From DATKSG01 sp035531775 (GTDB lineage: Bacteria; Actinomycetota; Acidimicrobiia; Acidimicrobiales; UBA8190), in the NCBI GenBank assembly GCA_035531775.1, contig DATKSG010000079.1, forward strand, positions 27,867 to 91,866: 64,000 nt of DNA. The letters run 5' to 3'. Made by a program: the position numbers and the translations under genes. Below, piece by piece: positions 7,801 through 15,814 of the stretch; the first letter of the stretch is position 1, and every line of letters starts with the position of its first letter. The notes below the pieces were generated by a model that searched no databases, had not been told where the DNA came from, and saw nothing but the letters and a program-made list of their open reading frames with translations.

Positions 7801-8835
7801 TCAGGCCGCCGCCGGCTCGGCCAGAACGATCTGGCCACCGCCGGTCTGCTTGGCCTGGTAACAGGCATCATCGGCATCGCGCAGCAGGTCCTCGACGCTG
7901 CACCCCGGTGCAGCCAGGGCGATGCCGGCCGAGAAGGGCTGCGACGTGGCCCGGTACAGCCGACCCAGCACGTCCACGGCCTGGGCCGCTCCGGTCGACG
8001 GGAGCAACAGCACGAACTCGTCGCCCCCGGCGCGCGCCAGTACGTCACTGGAGCGCAGCTGGCCGCACCACGCCGCACTGACCTCGGCCAACAGGCGGTC
8101 GCCGTGCTCGTGGCCATAGGCGTCGTTAACGTCTTTGAAGTGGTCGAGGTCCATGACGACCAGGCACAGGGGATGGCCGAGGCGTGCGCACCGGGCGATC
8201 TCCCGAGCGAGCACCGGCTCCAGGGCCCGGCGGTTGGCCAGTCCCGTGAGGGGATCGGTGGTGGCGGCCACTTTGAGTGCCTGGTGGAGGATGTGGACCA
8301 CGATCCCGACCGTGGAGGTGGTTCCGGCCATGACGACCCAGGCGGCCGGCGCCCCGGCCACACCTGAAGGGAAGAGCACGGCGGCCGACATGGCGCCCTG
8401 CACGACCAGGTAAAGCAGAAAGGCCCGACTGGGATAGAAGGAGGCGGCGAAGATGGTCGGGAGCAGGAACAGGCCGCAGACGGCATAGACGACGGGGCTG
8501 TGATGGGCGAACATCACGGCGCTGCTCACGGCCACCAGGGCCACCAGCGACAGCGCGTAATTGACCCAGATGGGCCGGTCTACCCCCTTCCAGAGCGTCC
8601 ACAGGGCCACGCCGGCGGCGAAGACGGCCACCGCCGCCCACCCGGCGACCACCACGCCGGGGCCGTGGGGGAGCACAATCACCAGGACGCCGATGAGGCA
8701 GCCGATGCCCCACAGCACGGCGGAGAACTGGGCCACCTGGCGAGGCGAGATCACGCTGTCGCCGACACCCGATGCCGCCGGTCCCCGAAGGGCGCCCTGC
8801 GGCTCGGCGTCGCCTGATCTCTTGCGCTTGACCAC
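7801..8835 (-). CDS. Membrane-bound diguanylate cyclase (GGDEF)
   Basis: A 344-residue protein starting at GTG. After a short basic N-terminus, five or six hydrophobic helices occupy about residues 35-180 (for example FSAVLWGIGCLIGVLVIVL). The GGDEF domain follows from TTDPLTGLANRRALEP to the end, with the active site AGGDEF and an inhibitory I-site RSSD placed five residues before it. This arrangement predicts an active, product-inhibited diguanylate cyclase at the membrane that makes c-di-GMP. No phosphodiesterase domain is present. The unknown gene at 6810-7778 is next in the same direction. Confidence 0.92.
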   Translation of the reverse strand: MVKRKRSGDAEPQGALRGPAASGVGDSVISPRQVAQFSAVLWGIGCLIGVLVIVLPHGPGVVVAGWAAVAVFAAGVALWTLWKGVDRPIWVNYALSLVALVAVSSAVMFAHHSPVVYAVCGLFLLPTIFAASFYPSRAFLLYLVVQGAMSAAVLFPSGVAGAPAAWVVMAGTTSTVGIVVHILHQALKVAATTDPLTGLANRRALEPVLAREIARCARLGHPLCLVVMDLDHFKDVNDAYGHEHGDRLLAEVSAAWCGQLRSSDVLARAGGDEFVLLLPSTGAAQAVDVLGRLYRATSQPFSAGIALAAPGCSVEDLLRDADDACYQAKQTGGGQIVLAEPAAA

Positions 8836-8919
8836 ACTTAGCTATCGGATGCCGTTGGCTCACAGTTGAGAGGGGCGACGCACGGTGGCCGACTCGTGCC
8901 TGGCTAGCCTTCGTGACTC

Positions 8920-9792
8920 ATGTCCGAACTGGTCATCGCCACCTACAACGTCCACGGAGGCGTCGACGGCTGGGGTCGCCCCTTCGACGTGGCCGAGGCG
9001 TGCCGCCGGCTCGATGCCGACGTGCTGGTGTTGGAGGAGACGTGGCACGACAGTGGCGCCGAGGGCTTGGCCCAGAGGGTGGCCAGGGTGCTCGGTTACG
9101 CCGTGGTGGAGGTGCCTGTTGCTCCGGGCCATCTGCACCCCCCGCCACCCGGCCGGCTCCGGGGGTGGGGCCCGACGCGCCGGCGTCGCCCCGGCGTGGG
9201 CCTTCGGATCGACCCTCCGGGGGCCACTGCTCGAGGTGGCCCTGGGGCCTTGGCCGGCTCGGTGGGCCTCGCCGTACTGGTTCGGCCCACGCTGCTGGTC
9301 GGGTCCGGCGCAACAGGTCAGCACGCGCCGGAACCCGGCGCAACAGGTCAGCAACCCGGCGCACCTGGCCCCGGCACCGGGTTTCCCCACACGATCATCG
9401 AGCTCGGACAACTGGCCGGCGACCTCTCGCCGCGCTTGGCCATAGTGGCGGAGCTTCATCTCGAACGATCGGTGGTCCGCGTGGTCGGGACCCACATGTC
9501 CCATCTCAGACATGGCTCGCCCGTTCAGCTCCGGCGTCTGCGCCGGGCTCTGGCCGACCGAACCGCGCCGGTCGTCCTGGTCGGTGACATGAACCTGTGG
9601 GGGCCGCCGCTCGGGCTGCTGTTCCCAGGGTGGACCCGAGCCCGATGCGGCCCGAGCTGGCCCACCTGGCGGCCGGTGTTCCAGATCGACCACGTCCTGG
9701 TCCGCCCCCCGTTGCACATCGGCGACAGCGAGGTGGTGAGGGTGGGAGCGTCGGACCACTTCCCGCTGCGGGTCGTCGTACACCTGCCCTGA
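8920..9792 (+). CDS. Endonuclease/exonuclease/phosphatase (EEP) family protein
   Basis: A 290-residue protein with EEP-superfamily motifs: IATYNVHGG near the start, LEETWHDS (catalytic glutamate region), VGTHMSHLR, VLVGDMNLW and the C-terminal VGASDHFPLRV with the catalytic histidine. These enzymes cleave phosphate esters in nucleic acids, phosphoinositides or sphingomyelin using a divalent metal. Residues about 60-150 hold a proline/glycine-rich low-complexity insertion including a 19-base repeat (9305-9323 and 9335-9353, period 30) that is unusual for the fold. No signal peptide is seen. The substrate is unknown. Confidence 0.85.
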   Translation: MSELVIATYNVHGGVDGWGRPFDVAEACRRLDADVLVLEETWHDSGAEGLAQRVARVLGYAVVEVPVAPGHLHPPPPGRLRGWGPTRRRRPGVGLRIDPPGATARGGPGALAGSVGLAVLVRPTLLVGSGATGQHAPEPGATGQQPGAPGPGTGFPHTIIELGQLAGDLSPRLAIVAELHLERSVVRVVGTHMSHLRHGSPVQLRRLRRALADRTAPVVLVGDMNLWGPPLGLLFPGWTRARCGPSWPTWRPVFQIDHVLVRPPLHIGDSEVVRVGASDHFPLRVVVHLP

Positions 9793-9848
9793 AAGCCCCT
9801 AGGGCGGAGCGTCCGACGAGCGCCCGGCACCTGCAAGACTCGTCGTCC

Positions 9849-10889
9849 ATGACGATGGCCATAGAAGCCGATGGGCTCGAAAAGACCTTCGGCGGCATCG
9901 TCCGGGCCCTCGACGGAGTGAGCTTCGCCGTGCCGTCGGGATCCATTTTCGGCCTGCTCGGGCCCAACGGGGCGGGCAAGACCACCGCCGTGCGCATCCT
10001 CACCACCATTCTGGCGCCCGACCGGGGAGTGGCCAGGGTGCTCGGGTACGACGTGGTAGCCGAGGCCGGCGCCGTGCGGCGGTCGATCGGCCTGGCCGGC
10101 CAGTACGCGGCCGTCGACGAGAACCTCACCGGCCGGGAGAACCTGGCCATGGTGGGACGGCTCAATCACCTCCCTCGCCAGGTCACGGCGCGTCGGGCCA
10201 CCGAGCTGCTCGAGCAGTTCCACCTGGCCGACGCCGGCGACCGGACGTTGAAGACGTACTCCGGCGGCATGCGGCGGCGCCTCGATGTGGCTGCCGCCCT
10301 GGTGGCGCAGCCGTCGGTGCTCTTCCTCGACGAGCCCACCACCGGCCTCGACCCTCAGAGCCGCATCGACCTGTGGGACACCATCGAGCACCTGGTCGAA
10401 GGCGGGACCACGGTCCTGCTCACCACCCAGTATTTGGAGGAGGCCGACCGCCTGGCCCACCGCGTAGCCGTGGTGGACCACGGCCGGGTCATCGCCGAAG
10501 GCACCCCCGAGGAGCTGAAAGCCGGCATGGGCACCACGGTTTTGGACATCGGCATGGACGACACGGCCACGGCGGCCAAGGTGGCGCAACTGCTCTCGGG
10601 AGTGGGCCCCAAGGAGCCGAGTGTGGTCGGTACCACGGTGGAGGTCCCCATCGACGACGGCCCCAGGGCTGCCATGGAAGCCCTGCGCCGCCTCGACCAG
10701 CAAGGCCTGATCCCGGCCAGCTTCGTGCTGCGCGAGCCCAGCCTAGACGACGTCTTCCTGGCCCTGACGGGGCGTCCGGCCGAGGATCTCGAGGCCGGCG
10801 CTGTCGCGCCGGCCGACGGGCGAGGCGACGGGCGAAGCGGCGGGCGCCGCCGGCGCCGCCGCGCCCGCACCGGAGAGGTGGCCTCGTGA
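9849..10889 (+). CDS. ABC transporter ATP-binding protein, DrrA type
   Basis: A 346-residue ATPase from ATG 9849 (upstream in-frame sequence is antisense-like and was left out). Walker A is GPNGAGKT, the signature is YSGGMRRRL, Walker B is LFLDEPTTGLDP, and the H-loop region is TTQYLEEADRL. Overall it matches the daunorubicin-resistance DrrA subfamily with the usual C-terminal extension after the ATPase core. The extreme C-terminus is an arginine/glycine-rich tail. It overlaps the permease gene by 4 bp (GTGA), so the two are coupled and form an exporter for drugs, lipids or polyketide-like compounds. Confidence 0.93.
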   Translation: MTMAIEADGLEKTFGGIVRALDGVSFAVPSGSIFGLLGPNGAGKTTAVRILTTILAPDRGVARVLGYDVVAEAGAVRRSIGLAGQYAAVDENLTGRENLAMVGRLNHLPRQVTARRATELLEQFHLADAGDRTLKTYSGGMRRRLDVAAALVAQPSVLFLDEPTTGLDPQSRIDLWDTIEHLVEGGTTVLLTTQYLEEADRLAHRVAVVDHGRVIAEGTPEELKAGMGTTVLDIGMDDTATAAKVAQLLSGVGPKEPSVVGTTVEVPIDDGPRAAMEALRRLDQQGLIPASFVLREPSLDDVFLALTGRPAEDLEAGAVAPADGRGDGRSGGRRRRRRARTGEVAS

Positions 10890-11713
10890 CGACCCAGCCA
10901 ACGGCGTTGGCCCCGAGCGCTACAGCGACAGCCACCGCCGCCAGCGGCACGCGACTGGGGTGGGTGGTGGCCGATGCCCTGACGGTGACCAAGCGCAACC
11001 TCATCGCCTACACGAGGATCCCCGAGTCGCTGTTCTTCTCGAGTGTGCAACCGATCATGTTCGTGCTGCTGTTCCGCTACGTCTTCGGCGGGGCCATCCA
11101 GGTCGGGGGTGGGTCCTACGTCAACTTCCTCATGCCCGGGATCTTCGTGCAGACCGTCGCCTTCGGCGCCATCGGCACGAGCATCGGGCTGGCCGAAGAC
11201 CTGCAGAAGGGTTTGATCGAGCGCTTCCGGGCCCTGCCCATGGCCCGCTCGGCGGTCCTGGCCGGGCGGACGCTGGCCGACCTGGTGCGCAACGTCTTGG
11301 TCTTCGTGCTCATGACGGCGGTGGGCTATGCCGTGGGCTTTCGCATTCAGACCAACGTCATCGCCTTTTTGGGCGGGGCGGCGCTGGTGCTGCTCTTCTC
11401 CTACGCCCTTTCGTGGGGGTTCGCTGTGATCGGCCTGTCGGCCCCCAACAGCGAGACCGCCCAGGTCATGTCGTTCCCGGTGCTGTTCCCGCTCATCTTC
11501 GCCTCACCGGCCTTCGTGCCCGTGCACGACATGCCGGGGTGGCTGCGTCCCTTCGCCTATGACCAACCCTTCGGGCGGGTCATAGAAGCCACCCGGGCCC
11601 TCATGGCCGGTGGCCCGACGGCCTCCTACGTGATCGACGCCGTGATCTGGTGCGTGGCGCTGCTGGCGGTCCTGGCGCCGATTGCCGTGTGGCGTTATCG
11701 CCGGGTGGGCTGA
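10886..11713 (+). CDS. ABC transporter permease, DrrB / ABC-2 type
   Basis: A 275-residue permease beginning at GTG 10886 inside the ATPase stop. Six hydrophobic segments are visible, starting with FSSVQPIMFVLLFRYVFGGA and including VLVFVLMTAVGYAVGF and a C-terminal AVIWCVALLAVLAPIAVW. The motif LVLLFSYALSWGFAVIGL and the segment FPLIFASPAFVPVHDMP are typical of ABC-2 drug-efflux permeases paired with DrrA. It forms the membrane half of the exporter encoded with the gene just upstream. Its last 19 bases overlap the 3' end of the convergent gene. Confidence 0.92.
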   Translation: MTTQPTALAPSATATATAASGTRLGWVVADALTVTKRNLIAYTRIPESLFFSSVQPIMFVLLFRYVFGGAIQVGGGSYVNFLMPGIFVQTVAFGAIGTSIGLAEDLQKGLIERFRALPMARSAVLAGRTLADLVRNVLVFVLMTAVGYAVGFRIQTNVIAFLGGAALVLLFSYALSWGFAVIGLSAPNSETAQVMSFPVLFPLIFASPAFVPVHDMPGWLRPFAYDQPFGRVIEATRALMAGGPTASYVIDAVIWCVALLAVLAPIAVWRYRRVG

Positions 11714-12651
11714 GCCTTCGAGGCCAGGACCGTGGTGCCGGTGACAGGGCCGGTCCCGCCGGGCTGGCCACCGCCGGCCGAGGGCAGCGACGAGAAGGCG
11801 ATGGCTCCCGTGGGAGCGGTGACCGGTACGGCTTCACCCCAGCCCGAGAAGTCGATTCGGAAGGTGAGCGACGATGCGGCGGTGCCCGAGCCGACGGTGC
11901 CGCGCTCGGTGTAGGAGACCGGCAGGTGCCGGCCACCAGCGGTCACCTCGAGGGTGGCCGTTCCTTTCGCCACCTGGCCGTCCACCCCCTTGAGCGGCCC
12001 CTGCACCACCTCGACGCGGTGGCCGGCCACGGTGGACGCCGTCAGCAAGCGCGCCGGAGTGAAGGTCACGTTGTCGTGTAGCGCCGAAGCGGTGGTAACG
12101 GCGGCGTAGACCGACTGGTAGGGGGCGTCGCCGGTGGCCAACGAAATCCACTGGCCGGCATGGGTCTGGGCCGCGGCCGGCGACAGGCCCAGGTTCTCCA
12201 CCATGGCGGTGGCATCTCCCTGGAAGAAGCAGGCGGCGCCGATGACGAGCACCTTGAAGGTGTCACCGGACACGGTGATGACCTGCATGCCGTGGTCGCT
12301 GGCGGCGTTCCCCACCGTCAACTGCTGCACTCCACTGGAGGTGGAGGACGACACGTAGTGGAACGAGCCGGCGCTCAGCGCTGCCGCCAACGAGCTCACC
12401 ACCAGCCGCCGGGCCGCCGGCGCCGAGGACACCGATGAGCTCGTGCCGCCGCCGGTGGCCAGCCACAGCGCACCAGCGGCCAGGGCCGCCACCAGCACCA
12501 CCGCTGCGGCCATCATCACCGGCGTCCGCCACCGGTGTCGGAGGCGACGTGCGGCCACGGGCGGCTGCGGTTGAAGCGGCGTGGCCGGCCACGGCAATGG
12601 CAGGGGGACGGGGGCGGTCACCGGCTCCTGGCTCAGGTCGTCGTCGGTCAC
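11695..12651 (-). CDS. Membrane-anchored secreted protein of unknown function
   Basis: A 318-residue protein from GTG 12651. A cytoplasmic proline-rich start (about 60 residues) is followed by one membrane helix (VMMAAAVVLVAALAAGALWL) and a large exported domain. The domain contains FHYVSSSTSSGVQQLTVGNA, ITVSGDTFKVLVIGAACFFQ and YTERGTVG, a pattern like the LppX/LprG-type or anchored lipoprotein-like beta domains of actinobacteria that test lipid or surface states. I cannot name the family firmly. It is the last gene of a minus-strand run that begins near 15807. Confidence 0.7.
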   Translation of the reverse strand: MTDDDLSQEPVTAPVPLPLPWPATPLQPQPPVAARRLRHRWRTPVMMAAAVVLVAALAAGALWLATGGGTSSSVSSAPAARRLVVSSLAAALSAGSFHYVSSSTSSGVQQLTVGNAASDHGMQVITVSGDTFKVLVIGAACFFQGDATAMVENLGLSPAAAQTHAGQWISLATGDAPYQSVYAAVTTASALHDNVTFTPARLLTASTVAGHRVEVVQGPLKGVDGQVAKGTATLEVTAGGRHLPVSYTERGTVGSGTAASSLTFRIDFSGWGEAVPVTAPTGAIAFSSLPSAGGGQPGGTGPVTGTTVLASKAQPTRR

Positions 12652-12727
12652 TACGGCGAGCCTAGGCGTGCTGCGCCCGGACCCGGTGGCGGCGACAGGT
12701 TTGCGACGAGGGTAGCGGCTGGAGCGC

Positions 12728-13654
12728 TCAGGCGACGGTGGTGCGAGCAACCAGGAGACGCGACGACGCCTGCACGCGCAGGACACCGTCGTGTTCGAAG
12801 GGACGCAACAACTCGGCTGCTCGCGACAGGAACTGGATCCGAGCCTGCTGGTCCACCTCGTGCCACGAAGCCGACAGTGGGGGGAGTGACGGGTAGATGC
12901 GCACCCATTCGGCCACCGGCGGCAAGGTGGCCAGCATGCGCACCGTCCGGCACGACACATCGGTGAGTCCTGCTTGCCGGGCCAGTGCGAGGAGGTCCTC
13001 CACCTTGTGCCATGCACAGGACTGCAGCAGATGTTCGGCCACCCCCGAGCGCTCGAAGCCCGACTTGATGGCGGCATCGAGCTGGGCGGCAAAGGCCGGG
13101 TTCTCCTCGATGGGCCCCCAGGTGGTGAGCCCCAGCCGGCCCCCCGGGGCCAGAATGCGCCGCATCTCCTCCACGATGGCCACGGGGTCGGGGAAGCGGT
13201 GCAATGCGTGCTGGCACGCCACCACGTCGAAGGTGCCGTCGGCAAAGGGCAGCCGGCCGCCGTCCCATGCCTGCCAGTCGACCAGGCTGGTGATGTCGAC
13301 GCGTCGAGCCACGTCGAGCGCCGGGCCCGAGGCATCCACTCCGACGACCCGACCCCCTGGCCCCGAGACCCGGGCGGCCAGGCGAGCGAAGATGCCGGTT
13401 CCGCAGGCCACATCGAGCACGCGGGCGCCACGTACCACCACCAAGGCGTCGAGGGCCCGCTCGGCGAAACGGCGCCCGAAGGCAGGATCGAAGTGGGTGG
13501 CGGCGGCTGAGGCGCTGGCTTCGTCGGCGAAGCTGCCAGGGAATGGGGCGCGAGGCTGTCCATGTCCTTCGACGGTCCGGGTACGGACCGTCGACGATCC
13601 CGAAACCTCGGTCGCCCTGTCCAACTCAGCGCCTCCTCCGCCCGCGCCGCTCAC
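12728..13654 (-). CDS. Class I SAM-dependent methyltransferase
   Basis: A 308-residue protein starting with GTG at 13654, sharing a GTGA overlap with the upstream fusion gene. The SAM-binding motif I is VLDVACGTGIFARLA near residue 80, followed by VGVDASGPALDVARR (motif II) and LPFADGTFDVVACQHALHRF (motif III/IV). The C-terminal cap (LLALARQAGLTDVSCRTVRM) matches UbiE-like small-molecule methyltransferases. The first 40 residues are an unstructured extension. Acceptor unknown. Confidence 0.88.
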   Translation of the reverse strand: MSGAGGGGAELDRATEVSGSSTVRTRTVEGHGQPRAPFPGSFADEASASAAATHFDPAFGRRFAERALDALVVVRGARVLDVACGTGIFARLAARVSGPGGRVVGVDASGPALDVARRVDITSLVDWQAWDGGRLPFADGTFDVVACQHALHRFPDPVAIVEEMRRILAPGGRLGLTTWGPIEENPAFAAQLDAAIKSGFERSGVAEHLLQSCAWHKVEDLLALARQAGLTDVSCRTVRMLATLPPVAEWVRIYPSLPPLSASWHEVDQQARIQFLSRAAELLRPFEHDGVLRVQASSRLLVARTTVA

Positions 13655-14760
13655 GCTAGTGCACCGAGGTCACGGCGCCGGGGACCGTATCCAGACGGCG
13701 CTTTGGCCTGAGTGGCGGCGGCGCGCAGGTGGTCGGCGAGCTCGTCGGCCCGGGCATGGGCGTTGGCCCCGCTGGTGGAGGGCATGACGTAGACCGGCCG
13801 GCCGGCGACGTCACCGGGTTGGACGCCCGGTTGGGCCAGGCGGTCCACGGCGGCGCGCCACCCAGACAGCCCCACCATGCACAGCACACCCGGGTGCAAC
13901 CAGCGCACCAGGCGCTCGACGCGGGCCAGACCTTGGCGGTACTCGGCCGGGGTGAGCTCCGAAGCGCGGCGCGTGGCCCGCTTCACGAGGTCGGTCATGC
14001 CGAGGCCGTGGTGCACCAGCGCGTGCACGGGATCCCGGTCGCGGCTGGCCAGCCCGGCGGCCAGGGCGGCTGGCCAGAACCGGTTGCCGGGCCGGGCGAA
14101 CCCGACACCCACGTCGGCGGCGTACAGGCTGGGATTGAGACCCACAACCAGCAGCTTCATCGAAGGGCCCACCACGTCGGCGAGCGTGCGCAGACGCACG
14201 GCCCGCACCCGCACCACGTCGTCCTCGTCCTGCAGGGCGACCACGTCGAAGCCGGCCCCGGCGAACACGTCGAGAAGTGCTTCGGGCTTCCAGGCGGCGA
14301 AGAACCGCCCGCCCACGTCGTCGGCGGGCAGGGCATGGCCTTCGTACTCGCCCTGGAGGACCTGGACGTCGATGGGAGCGCCCACCTCGAGCACCCGGTG
14401 CAGTTCGGCCAGGGCCAGCGGCAGGCGCCGGCTCGGCACGTGCAGGTAACTCATGTTGGCCCACGCCCCTCCGAAGCGCCGGCGCCCGAAAGGCAGCGCC
14501 TCCAGGTCTCCTTGGACGAGAGCCACCCACGGGGCCTCGGCGCGGCACTGGTCGAGCATGGCCCGGGCGGCGTCGAGGCCGATCACCGGCCGGCCGAGAT
14601 CGGCGCCGTAGTGGCCGGCCCCACAGCCGACGTCGAGGCGCACGTCTCCCTCGGCCACCCGTTTGGCGAAGGCCCGGGCGTGGGCCTTGCGCACCGGGCG
14701 GCGCCGGGCCGCCCACTCGAGCCCACGCTGCTCGTAGACCTCGACGGTGGCGCGGTCCAT
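13651..14760 (-). CDS. Fusion: SAM methyltransferase (N) + mismatch-specific uracil-DNA glycosylase, MUG type (C)
   Basis: A 369-residue protein with two unrelated enzyme domains. Residues 1-200 are a class I methyltransferase: LDVGCGAGHYGADLG, VIGLDAARAMLDQC and DLEALPFGRRRFGGAWANMS. Residues about 200-360 start at MKLLVVGLNPSLYAAD and match the G:U/T mismatch-specific DNA glycosylase family: GFARPGNRFW and the late MPSTSGANAH segment correspond to its catalytic-pocket and intercalation motifs. There is no stop or frameshift between them. The internal ATG at the junction could in principle start a separate glycosylase. Neighbours are a DUF7064-like gene 9 bp upstream and another methyltransferase overlapping downstream. 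The glycosylase would remove uracil or ethenocytosine from DNA. Confidence 0.85.
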   Translation of the reverse strand: MDRATVEVYEQRGLEWAARRRPVRKAHARAFAKRVAEGDVRLDVGCGAGHYGADLGRPVIGLDAARAMLDQCRAEAPWVALVQGDLEALPFGRRRFGGAWANMSYLHVPSRRLPLALAELHRVLEVGAPIDVQVLQGEYEGHALPADDVGGRFFAAWKPEALLDVFAGAGFDVVALQDEDDVVRVRAVRLRTLADVVGPSMKLLVVGLNPSLYAADVGVGFARPGNRFWPAALAAGLASRDRDPVHALVHHGLGMTDLVKRATRRASELTPAEYRQGLARVERLVRWLHPGVLCMVGLSGWRAAVDRLAQPGVQPGDVAGRPVYVMPSTSGANAHARADELADHLRAAATQAKAPSGYGPRRRDLGALA

Positions 14761-14769
14761 GTGGGAGCG

Positions 14770-15807
14770 CTACTCGGCCAAGCCGACCGGGACGCCGTCG
14801 ACGATCTGGTCGAGGTACTCCGACAAGCCGTAGCCGATGCGCCCGTCGTCGAGTTGCCAGCGCGTCATCCCCTCGGAGATGCGAGTGACCAGCTCGAGGC
14901 CGTCGGAGTCGCGACGTCGGTTGCGCAGGGGCACGAGCCGAAGGACCGTGCCCTTGACCGCCCAGCGCCGGTCCCCGCAGACCAGCTCGGCCTCCAGTGA
15001 GCGGTGAGTACGCTCGGGCCCGTCGAAGGTGGAGCGCACCTGGAAGTCGTCGCAGAGGTGCAAGGTCTCGCCGTCCCACACGAAGCCGCTGCGGATGCCG
15101 GGGCCCTGTCGGCGGGCGATGCGCGAGCCCATGAAGCCGAAGTCGGGCCCGAAGTTGGCCGTGAGCCACCGGTAGTACCACGGCGCTTGCCAGTAGCGCG
15201 GGCCCCAGCTGTGGTCGCGCAAGCCAAAGCCGTGCACGTCCCACTCCTCCTCGCCGACAGCGATTCGGCCGGTGGCCTCGACCAGCTGCTCGTAGTGGCC
15301 GCGGGCGAACTCCTCGCCGGGGGTCTCCGACGGCCGGTCCGGTTCGCCGCCGAACATGGCCGAACGGCCGGCGAAGGCCATCTCCACGTGGCACTGCGCC
15401 GTCGGGTTGGCGCCGAAGGCGGCCTTGGGGTCGGCCAGCTCGGCGGGATCGTCGAGTACCAGCAGGGCCCCGGTGTAGGACACCCGCAAGGCGGCGAAGG
15501 GCTCGAGGACCTCGAAGCGTAGGCCGGCGGCGTCGAAGGCCAGGTTGTCGGTCACCGACGGCCGTTGGAACATGAATCCGACGCGGCCGTCTGGAAGGTA
15601 GAGGCACACCGTCATCTCGCCGGTGCCCTCGTTGGCCCGGTTGCCGAGGCGGAAGAAGGCACCGATGCGCTTGTCGGGGTCGATGGCGTTGAAGTACATG
15701 GACTCGTTGAAGTTGGGCTCAGGGCCCAACTCGTGCATGTACTCGTCGCTGCGTTCGAGGCGTAGGCCGATGCCGCCCACGCTAGGGGAGGGGCCGGCCC
15801 GTAGCAT
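14770..15807 (-). CDS. DUF7064/DUF7065-like lipid-associated protein
   Basis: A 345-residue protein from ATG 15807. It has the look of the hydroxyneurosporene-synthase-like/AttH superfamily now split into DUF7064 and DUF7065: ESMYFNAIDPDKRIGAFFRLGNRANEG near residue 40 (key parts YFNAID and GAFFRLGN), GFGLRDHSWGPRYW in the middle and FGFMGSRIARR. These proteins are often encoded beside aminoglycoside-phosphotransferase-like kinases, as here: that gene is divergent with only 7 bp between the two start codons. A role in lipid or CoA-ester metabolism is an inference from such neighbourhoods. The exact family name is uncertain. Confidence 0.7.
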   Translation of the reverse strand: MLRAGPSPSVGGIGLRLERSDEYMHELGPEPNFNESMYFNAIDPDKRIGAFFRLGNRANEGTGEMTVCLYLPDGRVGFMFQRPSVTDNLAFDAAGLRFEVLEPFAALRVSYTGALLVLDDPAELADPKAAFGANPTAQCHVEMAFAGRSAMFGGEPDRPSETPGEEFARGHYEQLVEATGRIAVGEEEWDVHGFGLRDHSWGPRYWQAPWYYRWLTANFGPDFGFMGSRIARRQGPGIRSGFVWDGETLHLCDDFQVRSTFDGPERTHRSLEAELVCGDRRWAVKGTVLRLVPLRNRRRDSDGLELVTRISEGMTRWQLDDGRIGYGLSEYLDQIVDGVPVGLAE

Positions 15808-15814
15808 CTCGTCC

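Noticed and set aside
6810..8835. A defence-type module combining a signalling cyclase and an unknown effector.
   Set aside because: The cyclase is an ordinary membrane GGDEF protein, not a CD-NTase, and the partner shows no nuclease, TIR, patatin or membrane-pore features.
13811..15607. A 598-residue minus-strand frame.
   Set aside because: It is a second frame over the methyltransferase-glycosylase and DUF7064-like genes, with arginine/proline composition typical of overlap shadows.
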